Shown here: positions 44,423 through 52,880 of the stretch, piece by piece
Layout: each line of letters begins with the position of its first letter
Numbering within the stretch: the first letter of the stretch is position 1
From: Paenibacillus_E violae
GTDB lineage: Bacteria > Bacillota > Bacilli > Paenibacillales > NBRC-103111
DNA length: 64,000 bases
Assembly: GCF_032461945.1 (NCBI RefSeq)
Contig: NZ_JAWCUD010000001.1
Span: forward strand, 744,001-808,000
Direction of reading: 5' to 3'
The notes under the pieces: model-generated
Seen by the model: only the letters and a program-made list of their open reading frames with translations
The model's database searches: none
What the model was told of the DNA's origin: nothing
Translations under genes and position numbers: made by a program

Positions 44423-45261
44423 TAGAGAATCAACGCCACTCGGCTAAACATATAGCAAGAGAAGATTCACTTACCAAACAGGTTCACGAGCGGTTTGCTC
44501 AAGCAAAAAAGAGGGAAACAAAGCAGGTAAGACTTGTTCAACTGATCATTTTACTTGTGTTTTTTGCTCTGTGGGAAGTAGCGGCCCGGTTAAAATGGAT
44601 TGATGTGCTCCTGTTCAGCTACCCAACGAAAGTATTTAAACTGCTCTGGGATAAACTGTTGGACGGGAGCCTGCTTCCTCATGTGGGTGTCACGGTTGTG
44701 GAGACAATCATAGGTTTTGTGCTGGGCACATTATTCGGCACCGCATTGGCTGTCATCATTTGGTGGTCTCCGTTTCTTTCCAGGGTGCTTGACCCCTATA
44801 TCGTCGTTTTAAACAGTATGCCGAAGGTTGCATTAGGGCCTCTTTTTATCGTTGGATTGGGTCCAGGATTGCTTTCGATCATAGCCACTACTCTTTCGAT
44901 TACTGTCATTATCACTACACTTGTGGTTTATGGCAGCTTTAAAGAGGTTGATCAGAATTACGTGAAAGTAGTGTCCTTATTCGGGGGTACGAAGAGAAAA
45001 GTATTCCAAAAAGTTATTTTACCCGCATCGTTTCCTGCGATTGTCTCGACTTTGAAAGTAAATGTAGGCTTAGCGTGGATCGGTGTCATTGTAGGGGAGT
45101 TTCTAGTCTCCCAAATGGGTCTCGGGTATTTAATCATATACGGCTTTCAGGTGTTTAATTTTACATTGGTGATCTCGACGTTGTTCGTTATTGCGATTGT
45201 AGCGACTTTCATGTATCAGATCGTATCCAATTTAGAAAAAAGATTGACAAAACATCGGTAA
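44419..45261 (+). CDS. ABC transporter permease, SsuC/TauC type
   Basis: Six hydrophobic segments and the cytoplasmic coupling motif (FGGTKRKVFQKVILPAS, EAA-like). It forms the membrane channel of the importer with the two preceding genes. A basic cytoplasmic N-terminus of about 45 residues precedes the first helix, somewhat longer than usual. GGAGGG site upstream. Confidence 0.9.
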   Translation: MIENQRHSAKHIAREDSLTKQVHERFAQAKKRETKQVRLVQLIILLVFFALWEVAARLKWIDVLLFSYPTKVFKLLWDKLLDGSLLPHVGVTVVETIIGFVLGTLFGTALAVIIWWSPFLSRVLDPYIVVLNSMPKVALGPLFIVGLGPGLLSIIATTLSITVIITTLVVYGSFKEVDQNYVKVVSLFGGTKRKVFQKVILPASFPAIVSTLKVNVGLAWIGVIVGEFLVSQMGLGYLIIYGFQVFNFTLVISTLFVIAIVATFMYQIVSNLEKRLTKHR

Positions 45262-45330
45262 TACTTGCCACTTTGTAATCAAAATGAAATAATGGAGCCC
45301 ATAGTACAACCAGTAAAGAGGTGAAACGCT

Positions 45331-46290
45331 ATGGGCTTTCGCGTGCTCAAAACGGCCATTGCGGTGGGTATAGCGATGTATCTTGCTCATCTATTCGGGA
45401 TCAAAACGCCGGCTGCCGCAGGGCTGCTAGCTATTCTCGGAATAGAAGTAACGAAGAAAAAAGGAATAGAAAGCTCATTGCATCGCATAGCTTCCTCTAT
45501 GCTCGCACTATTGATGGGCAGCTTGTTATTCAGGTTCTTGGGTTTTCATATTTGGGTCGTCGTTTTATTCATTCTGTTGGTATTCCCGGTCTTGCATCGC
45601 ATGAGGATTTCAGAGGGAGCCGTGACCGGAGCCGTTGTTTTGCTTCATCTTTATGCGTACGAAGATGATGGCTGGGCAGCCGTATGGAACGAAATGATTT
45701 TACTGCTTATCGGATTAGGCGTTGCTACACTCATCAATATTGCTTATATGCCGAAGGCGGATAAAGCGATGGCGGCGCAGAAAAGAAGAGTAGAGGACTT
45801 ATTTTCGATTATTTTTATGAATATGGCCAAGCATTTGCGGGATAATTCCATCGTTTGGGATGGGAAGGAGCTTTTGGAGGTCAGTGAACAAATTGATCTA
45901 GGTGCCGCGCTAGCCAAGCGCTCGTTAGATAATACGCTTATTTTTGGGGGAGAACCCTACTGGCGGGTTTATTTCTATATGAGGGGTGAGCAGCTGGAGT
46001 CGGTGAATCGGATGCTCGTTCTGGTCGCGCAGGTGTATCAGGCTTTACCGCAAGGAGAACTACTTGCAAAGATTCTTGAAGATATTAGCCAATCTGTGAA
46101 GGAAGACTATTATACAGGCGAAGCGGAGAAAGAATTGCAAGAGCTGGATGCCCGTTATAAACAGATGAGTCTGCCGGAAAGCCGTGAGGAATTCGAGGTC
46201 CGATCCGCGATTTTACTGCTAAACAGAGAGCTGAAGATCTATTTATCGATTGCCAAAAAGCAAAAAAAAAACCGCGCGGGGGCGGGTTGA
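45331..46290 (+). CDS. Aromatic acid exporter (ArAE)-like membrane protein
   Basis: The N-terminal half (about 1-155) has four to five hydrophobic helices, with the first motif LKTAIAVGIAMYLAHLFGIK and IASSMLALLMGSLLF. The C-terminal half is cytosolic and helical, resembling the DUF939 C-terminal region. Matches the YqjA / aromatic acid exporter family of Firmicutes. The substrate is unknown. The end is unusually basic and glycine-rich (KKQKKNRAGAG). Confidence 0.8.
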   Translation: MGFRVLKTAIAVGIAMYLAHLFGIKTPAAAGLLAILGIEVTKKKGIESSLHRIASSMLALLMGSLLFRFLGFHIWVVVLFILLVFPVLHRMRISEGAVTGAVVLLHLYAYEDDGWAAVWNEMILLLIGLGVATLINIAYMPKADKAMAAQKRRVEDLFSIIFMNMAKHLRDNSIVWDGKELLEVSEQIDLGAALAKRSLDNTLIFGGEPYWRVYFYMRGEQLESVNRMLVLVAQVYQALPQGELLAKILEDISQSVKEDYYTGEAEKELQELDARYKQMSLPESREEFEVRSAILLLNRELKIYLSIAKKQKKNRAGAG

Positions 46291-46341
46291 CTCTAACAGA
46301 TATTCCTATTTTTAAACAGCAAAAATAATATAAAATAATTG

Positions 46342-46370
46342 TCACTCTAGACTACTGTCCTGCATACACT
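46342..46370 (+). promoter_or_regulatory. Probable mother-cell (SigE-type) promoter of cotE
   Basis: CATACACT at 46363-46370 matches the SigE -10 pattern CATACANT. A partial -35 (TCACTCT, 46342-46348) lies 14 bp upstream. cotE of B. subtilis is transcribed in the mother cell, so the assignment fits the gene. The -35 is a weak match. Confidence 0.5.
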
Positions 46371-46404
46371 TGTAATGAATGATTGTATGGAGGAGGTTGA
46401 AAGG

Positions 46405-46971
46405 ATGTCATTAGATAAAGATTTGCAAAGCAGAGAGATCATTACTAAAGCTGTCTGCGGTAAAGGTCGCAAATTTTCACATGTAAGTCATACCGTGACT
46501 CCGCCCTTTTCTCCGACCAGTATATTGGGCGCTTGGATTATTAATAACCAATTCGAGGCGATCCAATCTGGAGAGGGCGTAGAGGTAGTTGGTACTTATG
46601 ATATCAACATCTGGTATTCTTACGATCGCAACACGAAAACAGACGTAGCAAAAGAAACCGTTTCTTATGTAGAAGTCGTCGGACTAAGCTATCTGGACAA
46701 AAAACATAAGCCAACGACAGCTGAAGTATCCGCTGTCGCAACGCAAGAGCCAAACTGTGTGGAAGCCAGTATCGCTACAAGCGGCGACAGCGTAGTGATT
46801 CGGGTTGAGCGCGAGTTCCAAGTCGAGCTCATCGCCGAAACGAAAGTGTTTGTCATTGTGAGCCCGTATGGTCCGGGAGATTTCGACGACAAACATGTGG
46901 ACTTCGATGATAGCGGCGATGGAGATTTCGAGGATCTCGATGCCGAACTTCTTGAGGATGATCTGGATTAA
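46405..46971 (+). CDS. cotE: Spore coat morphogenetic protein CotE
   Basis: Directs assembly of the outer spore coat on the forespore surface. The 188-residue protein begins MSLDKDLQSREIITKAVCGK, has GAWIINNQF and a VSYVEVVGLSYLD region, and ends in the strongly acidic tail (about 155-188, rich in Asp and Glu) typical of CotE. The start is placed at the ATG at 46405, with GGAGGAGG 8 nt upstream. Expression during sporulation is supported by the promoter upstream. Its presence shows that the organism forms endospores. Confidence 0.93.
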   Translation: MSLDKDLQSREIITKAVCGKGRKFSHVSHTVTPPFSPTSILGAWIINNQFEAIQSGEGVEVVGTYDINIWYSYDRNTKTDVAKETVSYVEVVGLSYLDKKHKPTTAEVSAVATQEPNCVEASIATSGDSVVIRVEREFQVELIAETKVFVIVSPYGPGDFDDKHVDFDDSGDGDFEDLDAELLEDDLD

Positions 46972-46981
46972 TGAACCCTAT

Positions 46982-47036
46982 ACGCCAGTGTATGCTGGCG
47001 TTGCAGGTTCGGCAGAGGGCATTTGCCCTCTTTTTT
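46982..47036 (+). terminator. Tandem hairpins after cotE
   Basis: ACGCCAG/CTGGCGT (46982-47001) is followed by AGAGGGC/GCCCTCT (47014-47031) with a T-run. The second is the terminator; the first may add stability to the 3' end. Confidence 0.8.
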
Positions 47037-47079
47037 GTTTTATAGACATATTTGGGCTTAACGAGAAGGGGCAATCTCG

Positions 47080-48549
47080 ATGGAATCCTTTTTACTGCAC
47101 GCACAGGAGAAAGAAGCGCTGGAGCTGGCTGATCTTATTCAAATTCCGAGCGGTACGAAACTTCCGGATGACTGGCAGGGACGGATCATCATTCACTGGG
47201 GAGCCGCCCATGATGAATGGCCACAGAAACAGGCGCTGCAGCCAATTCGAGCGATTCTGAGGGCAAAGGCAAGCGCTAAGCGCGATGAGCAGTTGGCTAT
47301 GCATGGGTTGAAGACCTTAGCGTCTCTGAAGAAGCGCGGTTTGATGAAGGATGCCCCGCCAACGTTTACTCACAAATATAAAGTGGCTGTCTTTCATCTA
47401 CAAACGCTTATTGTTTATGAGAAAAAAGAAACGCTGCTGTTGTCTGAGAAAACGCTGTTTAATCAGCGGCAAGCAAATGCAAGCTCCGCCTACATAGAAG
47501 TCCTGCCGGACCGAGCTAGCTTTCATGTGCGCCGAGCAAGCCGTGAGGCGGTTAAAGCCATTTATGCGCTAGGTCTGGATTATGGATTGGCTACAATCGG
47601 GGTTCTGGCCTCTGGGCATACCGTTGTTTTGGATGTAGATCCGGTACCTAAGCTCAATGGCAAGCTGGCGCAGCTGTTCGCACAGGCCATTGACCGGTAC
47701 GAACAATCACTTTCGAAGGAGATGCTGCGCAAGGAGCGGGTCATGCTCGGAACCGATCCCGAGTTCCTGCTGCTGAGCCCGCAAGGCCAAGTCGTCTTCG
47801 CCGACCGCTTCCTGACGCGCAAAGGCGATGTCGGCTGCGATGCCATCGTGCTCAGCGGGCAGCGCCTGATCCTGCCGCTGGCGGAGCTGCGACCGCAGCC
47901 CAGCGCAGACCCGCGCGAGCTGGCGAGGAACCTGCTGTCTACGATGCAGCTCGCCGCGCGGTCCATCCCTGATGAGAGCCTGGCGTGGCTCTCGGGCGGC
48001 ATGCCGGTGGGGGGCTACCCCCTCGGCGGGCATATCCACTTCAGCCGCTGCTGGCTGAATGCCCATATTCTGCGCGCGCTCGATAACTACCTCGCGCTGC
48101 CTTTGATTTTGATCGAAGGCGACACAACGGGCCAGCGTCGCCCCAGATACGGCTTTCTCGGCGACTTCCGCAAAAAGTCGCACGGGGGCTTCGAGTACCG
48201 CACGCTGCCGAGCTGGATGCAGTCGCCCTTGATTACGCGCGGGGTTTTCGCGCTTGCTGCGCTTATAGCGGATAATTACTGGCTGCTTGCAAGGCAGCCG
48301 CTGCAGGATCTGGACATCCAAGCAGCCTATTATAGCGGTGATAAGCAGCGGCTTAACAGTGTGGTTGCCAGGCTTTGGCAGGATCTTGAACTTTTGAAGG
48401 GCTATGAGGTGCATGCTGCTGTTCTCGACCGCTTTCGCAAGCGGATTTTATCCATGAAACCTTGGGATGAGAGAGAAGACATTCGTAAAGCTTGGAAAAT
48501 TGCTCCGTACAACCGTAAAGAAGCAATTGAAGAAGGAATCATGTTATAA
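47080..48549 (+). CDS. Putative amidoligase (phiEco32-like COOH-NH2 ligase type 2)
   Basis: The C-terminal half (about 220-450) has the glutamine-synthetase-like amidoligase signature: GTDPEFLLLSPQG, ELRPQPSADP, GGHIHFS and FEYRTLPSWM. This fits the type 2 ligase family first seen in phage phiEco32, which is predicted to join carboxyl and amino groups with ATP. The N-terminal half (1-215) is a separate region of unknown fold. Middle base content is high in G and C (47740-48060). It lies 108 bp after cotE, behind a terminator, and just before the mutS leader. A role in spore-coat or envelope modification is conceivable by position only. Confidence 0.75.
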   Translation: MESFLLHAQEKEALELADLIQIPSGTKLPDDWQGRIIIHWGAAHDEWPQKQALQPIRAILRAKASAKRDEQLAMHGLKTLASLKKRGLMKDAPPTFTHKYKVAVFHLQTLIVYEKKETLLLSEKTLFNQRQANASSAYIEVLPDRASFHVRRASREAVKAIYALGLDYGLATIGVLASGHTVVLDVDPVPKLNGKLAQLFAQAIDRYEQSLSKEMLRKERVMLGTDPEFLLLSPQGQVVFADRFLTRKGDVGCDAIVLSGQRLILPLAELRPQPSADPRELARNLLSTMQLAARSIPDESLAWLSGGMPVGGYPLGGHIHFSRCWLNAHILRALDNYLALPLILIEGDTTGQRRPRYGFLGDFRKKSHGGFEYRTLPSWMQSPLITRGVFALAALIADNYWLLARQPLQDLDIQAAYYSGDKQRLNSVVARLWQDLELLKGYEVHAAVLDRFRKRILSMKPWDEREDIRKAWKIAPYNRKEAIEEGIML

Positions 48550-48550
48550 T
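48542..48550 (+). promoter_or_regulatory. Extended -10 promoter for the mutS leader
   Basis: TGTTATAAT (48542-48550) is a perfect extended -10 (TGnTATAAT) overlapping the end of the amidoligase gene. No good -35 is present 17 bp upstream, as is common for extended -10 promoters. Transcription would begin near 48557 and give a leader of about 200 nt before mutS. Confidence 0.5.
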
Positions 48551-48577
48551 AGATTATCTATACAAAGATGGAAGATT

Positions 48578-48667
48578 GGCTAACGCTAGAGGCTCGTAGA
48601 TCCGGATGTGCCTGTCCAACCGGCAGGCTGTATTCGGGCGATTGGGGCCTTTAGCGGTTACTGCTTT
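48578..48667 (+). ncRNA. Candidate structured RNA in the mutS 5' leader
   Basis: A long outer stem pairs TAACGCTAGAGGC (48581-48593) with GCCTTTAGCGGTTA (48647-48660), 13 pairs with one bulge and one wobble. Inside lies a second arm: CCGGAT (48602-48607) with ATTCGG (48632-48637), and GCCTG (48610-48614) with CAGGC (48624-48628), around a 9-nt loop. The 3' side of the outer stem can instead form a small AGCG/TGCT hairpin before TTTTT (to 48667), a mutually exclusive choice. I match it to no riboswitch or T-box consensus that I know. It may simply be a long terminator hairpin for the amidoligase gene. Confidence 0.4.
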
Positions 48668-48754
48668 TTAATATTTTGCCTGTCTATGAAAAGAAAAAAT
48701 AGTAGTTTCATAGTGGTTGTTAGTGAATAAAGTGATTGGTTGGAGGAACGCAAG

Positions 48755-51385
48755 GTGGCCCAATATACGCCGATGATTCAGCAATACTTGGCCGTGAAGG
48801 CGCAGGTCCCGGATGCATTTTTGTTTTTTCGTCTGGGGGATTTTTATGAAATGTTTTTTGAAGATGCCATCAACGCTTCCCGTGAGTTGGAAATCACCTT
48901 AACCGGAAGAGAAGGCGGCGCAGACGAGAAAATTCCGATGTGCGGCGTGCCTCATCACTCGGCTGAGAATTATATGTCTCGTTTGATCGAGAAAGGCTAT
49001 AAAGTTGCGATCTGCGAACAAGTCGAAGATCCTGCTGAAGCCAAAGGCGTTGTCCGTCGCGAAATTGTGAGGATTGTGACACCGGGTACGGTCATGGACA
49101 GCAAGTTGTTAGGTGAATCCAGCAACAATTACATTGTTTCTCTGGTAAGCAGCGAAGCAGGATATGCCTTTACGGCATGCGATATTTCAACAGGAGAGTT
49201 GTATACGACGAAATTGGCTCCTTCCTGGGAGCTCGTTGTAGATGAGCTTAATGTGTACAACCCTTCCGAGATTATCACAGATGCAGCCTTATTAGCGACA
49301 ATTCGCGAGTCCGGTGTCACGTGGGGACGGAGCACGGTATTAACCGAGTGGACGCAGTCGGACGAGAAGCTGTTGGACGAGCATTTTGCTGAAGATTCCG
49401 CGCTTTCTGGTTTATCGTCACTTAATCGTAACGGCGTGGCTTTACTGCTCGCTTATTTGAAAGAAACGCAGAAACGCGCACTTACTCACGTGAAACATAT
49501 CAGGGTCTATGAACCTGATCAATTCATGACGATGGATCCTTTCACACGAAGAAATCTTGAACTCGTAGAGACAGTCCGCGAACGCGCGAAAAAGGGCTCC
49601 TTGCTTTGGCTGCTCGATAAGACCGTAACGGCAATGGGCGCACGGATGCTGCGCCGCTGGATCGAGAAGCCGTTAATGAGCGTTTCACGCATTGAAGAGC
49701 GTCTGGAAGCTGTTGACTTGCTTTACAATCAGCTCATCGTACGTGATGACGTGAAGCAAGCATTGAAGGAAGTTTACGATTTGGAACGTCTCGTAGCGCG
49801 TATTTCCTATGGAAATGCGAATGCCCGCGACATGGTCGCTTTGAAGCATTCCTTGCAGCAGGTGCCCTTACTGCAGGAAGTTTGTGCACAATCCGGTTCT
49901 GCGACCCTGCGTAAGCTTGTTGAGAACATGGATGTCTGCGACGACGTGATGGCATGGATTTCTAACGCGATTGTTGATGAGCCTCCGGTATCCATTCGGG
50001 ATGGAGGAATGATCCGTGAAGGCTATCAGCCTTACCTGGATCAACTGCGTGAGGCGAGTACCAACGGGAAGCAGTGGATTGCGGAGCTGGAGCGCCAGGA
50101 GCGCGAAGCGACGGGCATTAAATCGCTCAAGATCGGCTACAACAAAGTATTCGGTTACTTTATCGAGGTGACCAAAGCGAACATGTCGGCGCTGCAAGAA
50201 GGCCGTTATGAACGCAAACAAACACTGGCGAATGCGGAACGTTACGTCACGCCGGAGTTGAAAGAGAAAGAAGCGCTCATTCTGGAAGCGCAGGATAAAA
50301 TGATTGATCTGGAGTATGAGCTGTTCACGGAGCTTCGCGACCGGATTTCCCAGCATATCTCCAGATTGCAGAAGCTGGCGGAGGTGATTGCGACCGCCGA
50401 TGTCTATCAATCTCTGGCTGCTGTCAGCGCGGCGCAGCATTTCCGCAAGCCGGAGATCGGCGAAGGCTTCGATCTCCATATAGAAGAAGGCCGCCACCCT
50501 GTGGTAGAGGCGGTCATCCAAGACGGCTCGTTCATTGCGAACGATACGCGCCTTGAAGATGAGCAAGGCCGCATCCTGCTTATTACCGGCCCGAACATGG
50601 CCGGTAAGAGTACATACATGCGGCAAGTGGCCGTCATCTGCCTGATGGCGCAGATCGGTTGTTTCGTTCCAGCGAGGTCCGCGCGCATTCCGGTCACGGA
50701 CCGGATCTTCACGAGAATCGGAGCGGCCGATGACTTGATCGGCGGGCAGAGCACGTTCATGGTCGAGATGATGGACATCCAAGTGATGACGGAGAAAGCG
50801 ACAAGCAAGAGCCTTGTCATCATTGATGAACTCGGACGCGGCACTTCAACGGGAGAAGGCATGGCGATTGCGCAGGCCGTTATCGAGTTCTTGCATGATC
50901 GTATCGGCTGCAAGACGCTTGTATCGACTCACTTCCATGAGCTTGCGCATCTGGAAGACAGCCTCCGCCATCTGCGGAATCATTGCATGGCGGTCAAGGA
51001 AAGCGGCAGGCAGGTAACCTTCCTGCGCAAGCTTATTCCTGGGGCAGCAAGTACGAGTTACGGCATCTATTGTGCCGAAATCGCCGGGCTGCCGGATGCA
51101 ATCATTCAGCGCTCTTACGAGCTGCTGAATGGCTTTGAAGAGCGGGCGGCGGGTACTGCCCAAGTCGCCGCCGCAACAGCTGTGGCGGACGCTGTTCCTG
51201 CGTCCGCCCCGATTCAGCAGCTGTCCCTCTTCGAGGAGGACAGCGCGGCGTCTGTGTCCGGCAAGAAGAAGCCGGACACGAAGTCTCAGCTGGTGATTGA
51301 CCAGCTGAAGGGGATTGATTTAATCAATATGACGCCTCTGCAGGCGCTGAATTTGGTTTACGAATGGAAACAAAAGCTGCAATAA
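48755..51385 (+). CDS. mutS: DNA mismatch repair protein MutS
   Basis: Recognises mismatched base pairs. The GTG at 48755 has GGAGG 8 nt upstream; the in-frame TTG at 48740 is not supported. The mismatch-binding F-x-E motif is F30-Y31-E32. Walker A begins at G612 (GPNMAGKST), followed by ABC-type motifs DELGRGTS and STHFHELAHL. The C-terminal beta-clamp motif region (about 830) reads QLSLFEED, and the length (876) is usual. It heads the repair and tRNA-modification block shared with mutL. Confidence 0.97.
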   Translation: MAQYTPMIQQYLAVKAQVPDAFLFFRLGDFYEMFFEDAINASRELEITLTGREGGADEKIPMCGVPHHSAENYMSRLIEKGYKVAICEQVEDPAEAKGVVRREIVRIVTPGTVMDSKLLGESSNNYIVSLVSSEAGYAFTACDISTGELYTTKLAPSWELVVDELNVYNPSEIITDAALLATIRESGVTWGRSTVLTEWTQSDEKLLDEHFAEDSALSGLSSLNRNGVALLLAYLKETQKRALTHVKHIRVYEPDQFMTMDPFTRRNLELVETVRERAKKGSLLWLLDKTVTAMGARMLRRWIEKPLMSVSRIEERLEAVDLLYNQLIVRDDVKQALKEVYDLERLVARISYGNANARDMVALKHSLQQVPLLQEVCAQSGSATLRKLVENMDVCDDVMAWISNAIVDEPPVSIRDGGMIREGYQPYLDQLREASTNGKQWIAELERQEREATGIKSLKIGYNKVFGYFIEVTKANMSALQEGRYERKQTLANAERYVTPELKEKEALILEAQDKMIDLEYELFTELRDRISQHISRLQKLAEVIATADVYQSLAAVSAAQHFRKPEIGEGFDLHIEEGRHPVVEAVIQDGSFIANDTRLEDEQGRILLITGPNMAGKSTYMRQVAVICLMAQIGCFVPARSARIPVTDRIFTRIGAADDLIGGQSTFMVEMMDIQVMTEKATSKSLVIIDELGRGTSTGEGMAIAQAVIEFLHDRIGCKTLVSTHFHELAHLEDSLRHLRNHCMAVKESGRQVTFLRKLIPGAASTSYGIYCAEIAGLPDAIIQRSYELLNGFEERAAGTAQVAAATAVADAVPASAPIQQLSLFEEDSAASVSGKKKPDTKSQLVIDQLKGIDLINMTPLQALNLVYEWKQKLQ

Positions 51386-51434
51386 AACGGATGGCATTCA
51401 TCTATTTATTTTATAAACCCAAGGAGAGACGCAC

Positions 51435-52874
51435 ATGAAAAATCAACCTAGATTGAAAAAAATGAAGGTAACCTTAGCCCTCGTCTCTGCTTTAATGGCC
51501 GTATTGCCTGCTAGTGCCGCGTTAGCCCAAGAAGATTTGCAAACCATGCAGGTCAGGGAAATTATCGGGAAAATGCATGTGAGCGGTGTAACGGAGGAAG
51601 CATTAGCCGGTCAAAGTATTAAACAAATGATCGATGGATTGAAGGATCCTTATACGGTTTTCTTTAGCCAAGAAGAGTTTGGTAAGTTCTCCAGTTCTTT
51701 GGAAAATAATTATGTTGGTATGGGTGCACGCATCGGAATTGACGAAAAAGGCGTATATTTAACGGAAATTTTTGCAGGTTCAGCTGCGGAAATCGCCGGT
51801 TTGCAGCGGGATGACTACATCCGTGCGGTAGATGGTGTGCCTGCCTCGACAACGTCGATCGATGAAGTTCGCAACAAAATCATCGGTGTGGAAGGCTCGA
51901 AAGTAAAGATAACGGTTGCTCGCGGAGAGAAGGAATTGACCGTTGAGCTTACGCGCAAAGGGGTTAACGTCCCTGAAGTGTACAGCCAAAGCTTTACGAA
52001 CGGGGTAGGGTATATCCAAATTACAGATTTCTCCAGCGATGCGGATGAGGATTTTGATAAACAGCTTGCTGCGCTTCAAGCGAAAGGTTTGAAATCGTTG
52101 ATTCTAGATGTGCGCAATAACCCCGGAGGCCTAGTGGACACGGCGCAGAACATTGCCAAGCATTTCGTGAAAGACGGCGTGCTCATTCATACGAGAGACC
52201 GTAATGGCGTGGATGATCCTGTATTGATTCAAGGCGGGAGCGAACTATCGATTCCTGTTTATATTTTAGCTAATGAGAACAGTGCCAGTGCATCGGAAGT
52301 GCTTTCAGGCGCTTTACAGGATTATAACGTTGCGAAAGTAATCGGCATGCAAACTTATGGCAAAGGAAGCGTACAGCAGCTGTATCAGCTAGATAACAAC
52401 AGCGCACTGAAAGTGACGATTGAAGAGTATCTGACACCAAACAAACGGAAGGTGAACAAAGTCGGCATTACGCCAGATGTGAAGGTAGATGGGCCAGCTG
52501 CGCAATTCATTACAGCTTTGCACACGGCAGGCATCCCTGATATTCAAGTTGACATTTCCAATCATTTGGTGACGTATAATGGGGTTGAAGTTAGCAGCGG
52601 TTTCGGGAACTTCCATGAAAACGGCAAATTGTTTGCAACTTCTCGCGGATTGGCTGCCTTAGTTGGGGCGAACATTACATGGAATGAAGCGAACCATACC
52701 GTCGATATTTCCGACAACAAAGGGACTCACGCCATACCGGTTGAGGATGACAAGCTAATCATCGAAAATGGCGCAAGCTATGTGAATGTTGACCTGTTCA
52801 AGCAATATTTTCCACAGCTGCAAGTGAAAGAGCAAGGAGATCATGTTTCCATCCGAGCTGTAAAGGGGAACTAA
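51435..52874 (+). CDS. S41-family C-terminal processing peptidase (CtpA-like) with CuAO-like domain
   Basis: A signal peptide (about 1-31) precedes a PDZ domain (about 90-175) and the S41 protease domain (180-355) with the catalytic serine in ENSASASE and the lysine in YGKGSVQQ. The C-terminal part (about 375-479) resembles the copper amine oxidase N-terminal-like domain (YVNVDLFKQYFPQL), a common wall-associated module in Paenibacillus. It likely cleaves exported proteins on the cell surface or at spore stages. It lies between mutS and mutL, 49 bp after mutS and 6 bp before mutL. Confidence 0.92.
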   Translation: MKNQPRLKKMKVTLALVSALMAVLPASAALAQEDLQTMQVREIIGKMHVSGVTEEALAGQSIKQMIDGLKDPYTVFFSQEEFGKFSSSLENNYVGMGARIGIDEKGVYLTEIFAGSAAEIAGLQRDDYIRAVDGVPASTTSIDEVRNKIIGVEGSKVKITVARGEKELTVELTRKGVNVPEVYSQSFTNGVGYIQITDFSSDADEDFDKQLAALQAKGLKSLILDVRNNPGGLVDTAQNIAKHFVKDGVLIHTRDRNGVDDPVLIQGGSELSIPVYILANENSASASEVLSGALQDYNVAKVIGMQTYGKGSVQQLYQLDNNSALKVTIEEYLTPNKRKVNKVGITPDVKVDGPAAQFITALHTAGIPDIQVDISNHLVTYNGVEVSSGFGNFHENGKLFATSRGLAALVGANITWNEANHTVDISDNKGTHAIPVEDDKLIIENGASYVNVDLFKQYFPQLQVKEQGDHVSIRAVKGN

Positions 52875-52880
52875 GGTATT

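Noticed and set aside
47707..48414. Open frame on the minus strand (235 codons) opposite the amidoligase gene
   Set aside because: Shadow of the G+C-rich segment of the amidoligase gene; no ribosome site or motif.
49868..50782. Long open frame on the minus strand (304 codons) opposite mutS
   Set aside because: Shadow of the mutS coding strand with no start signal or recognisable domain.
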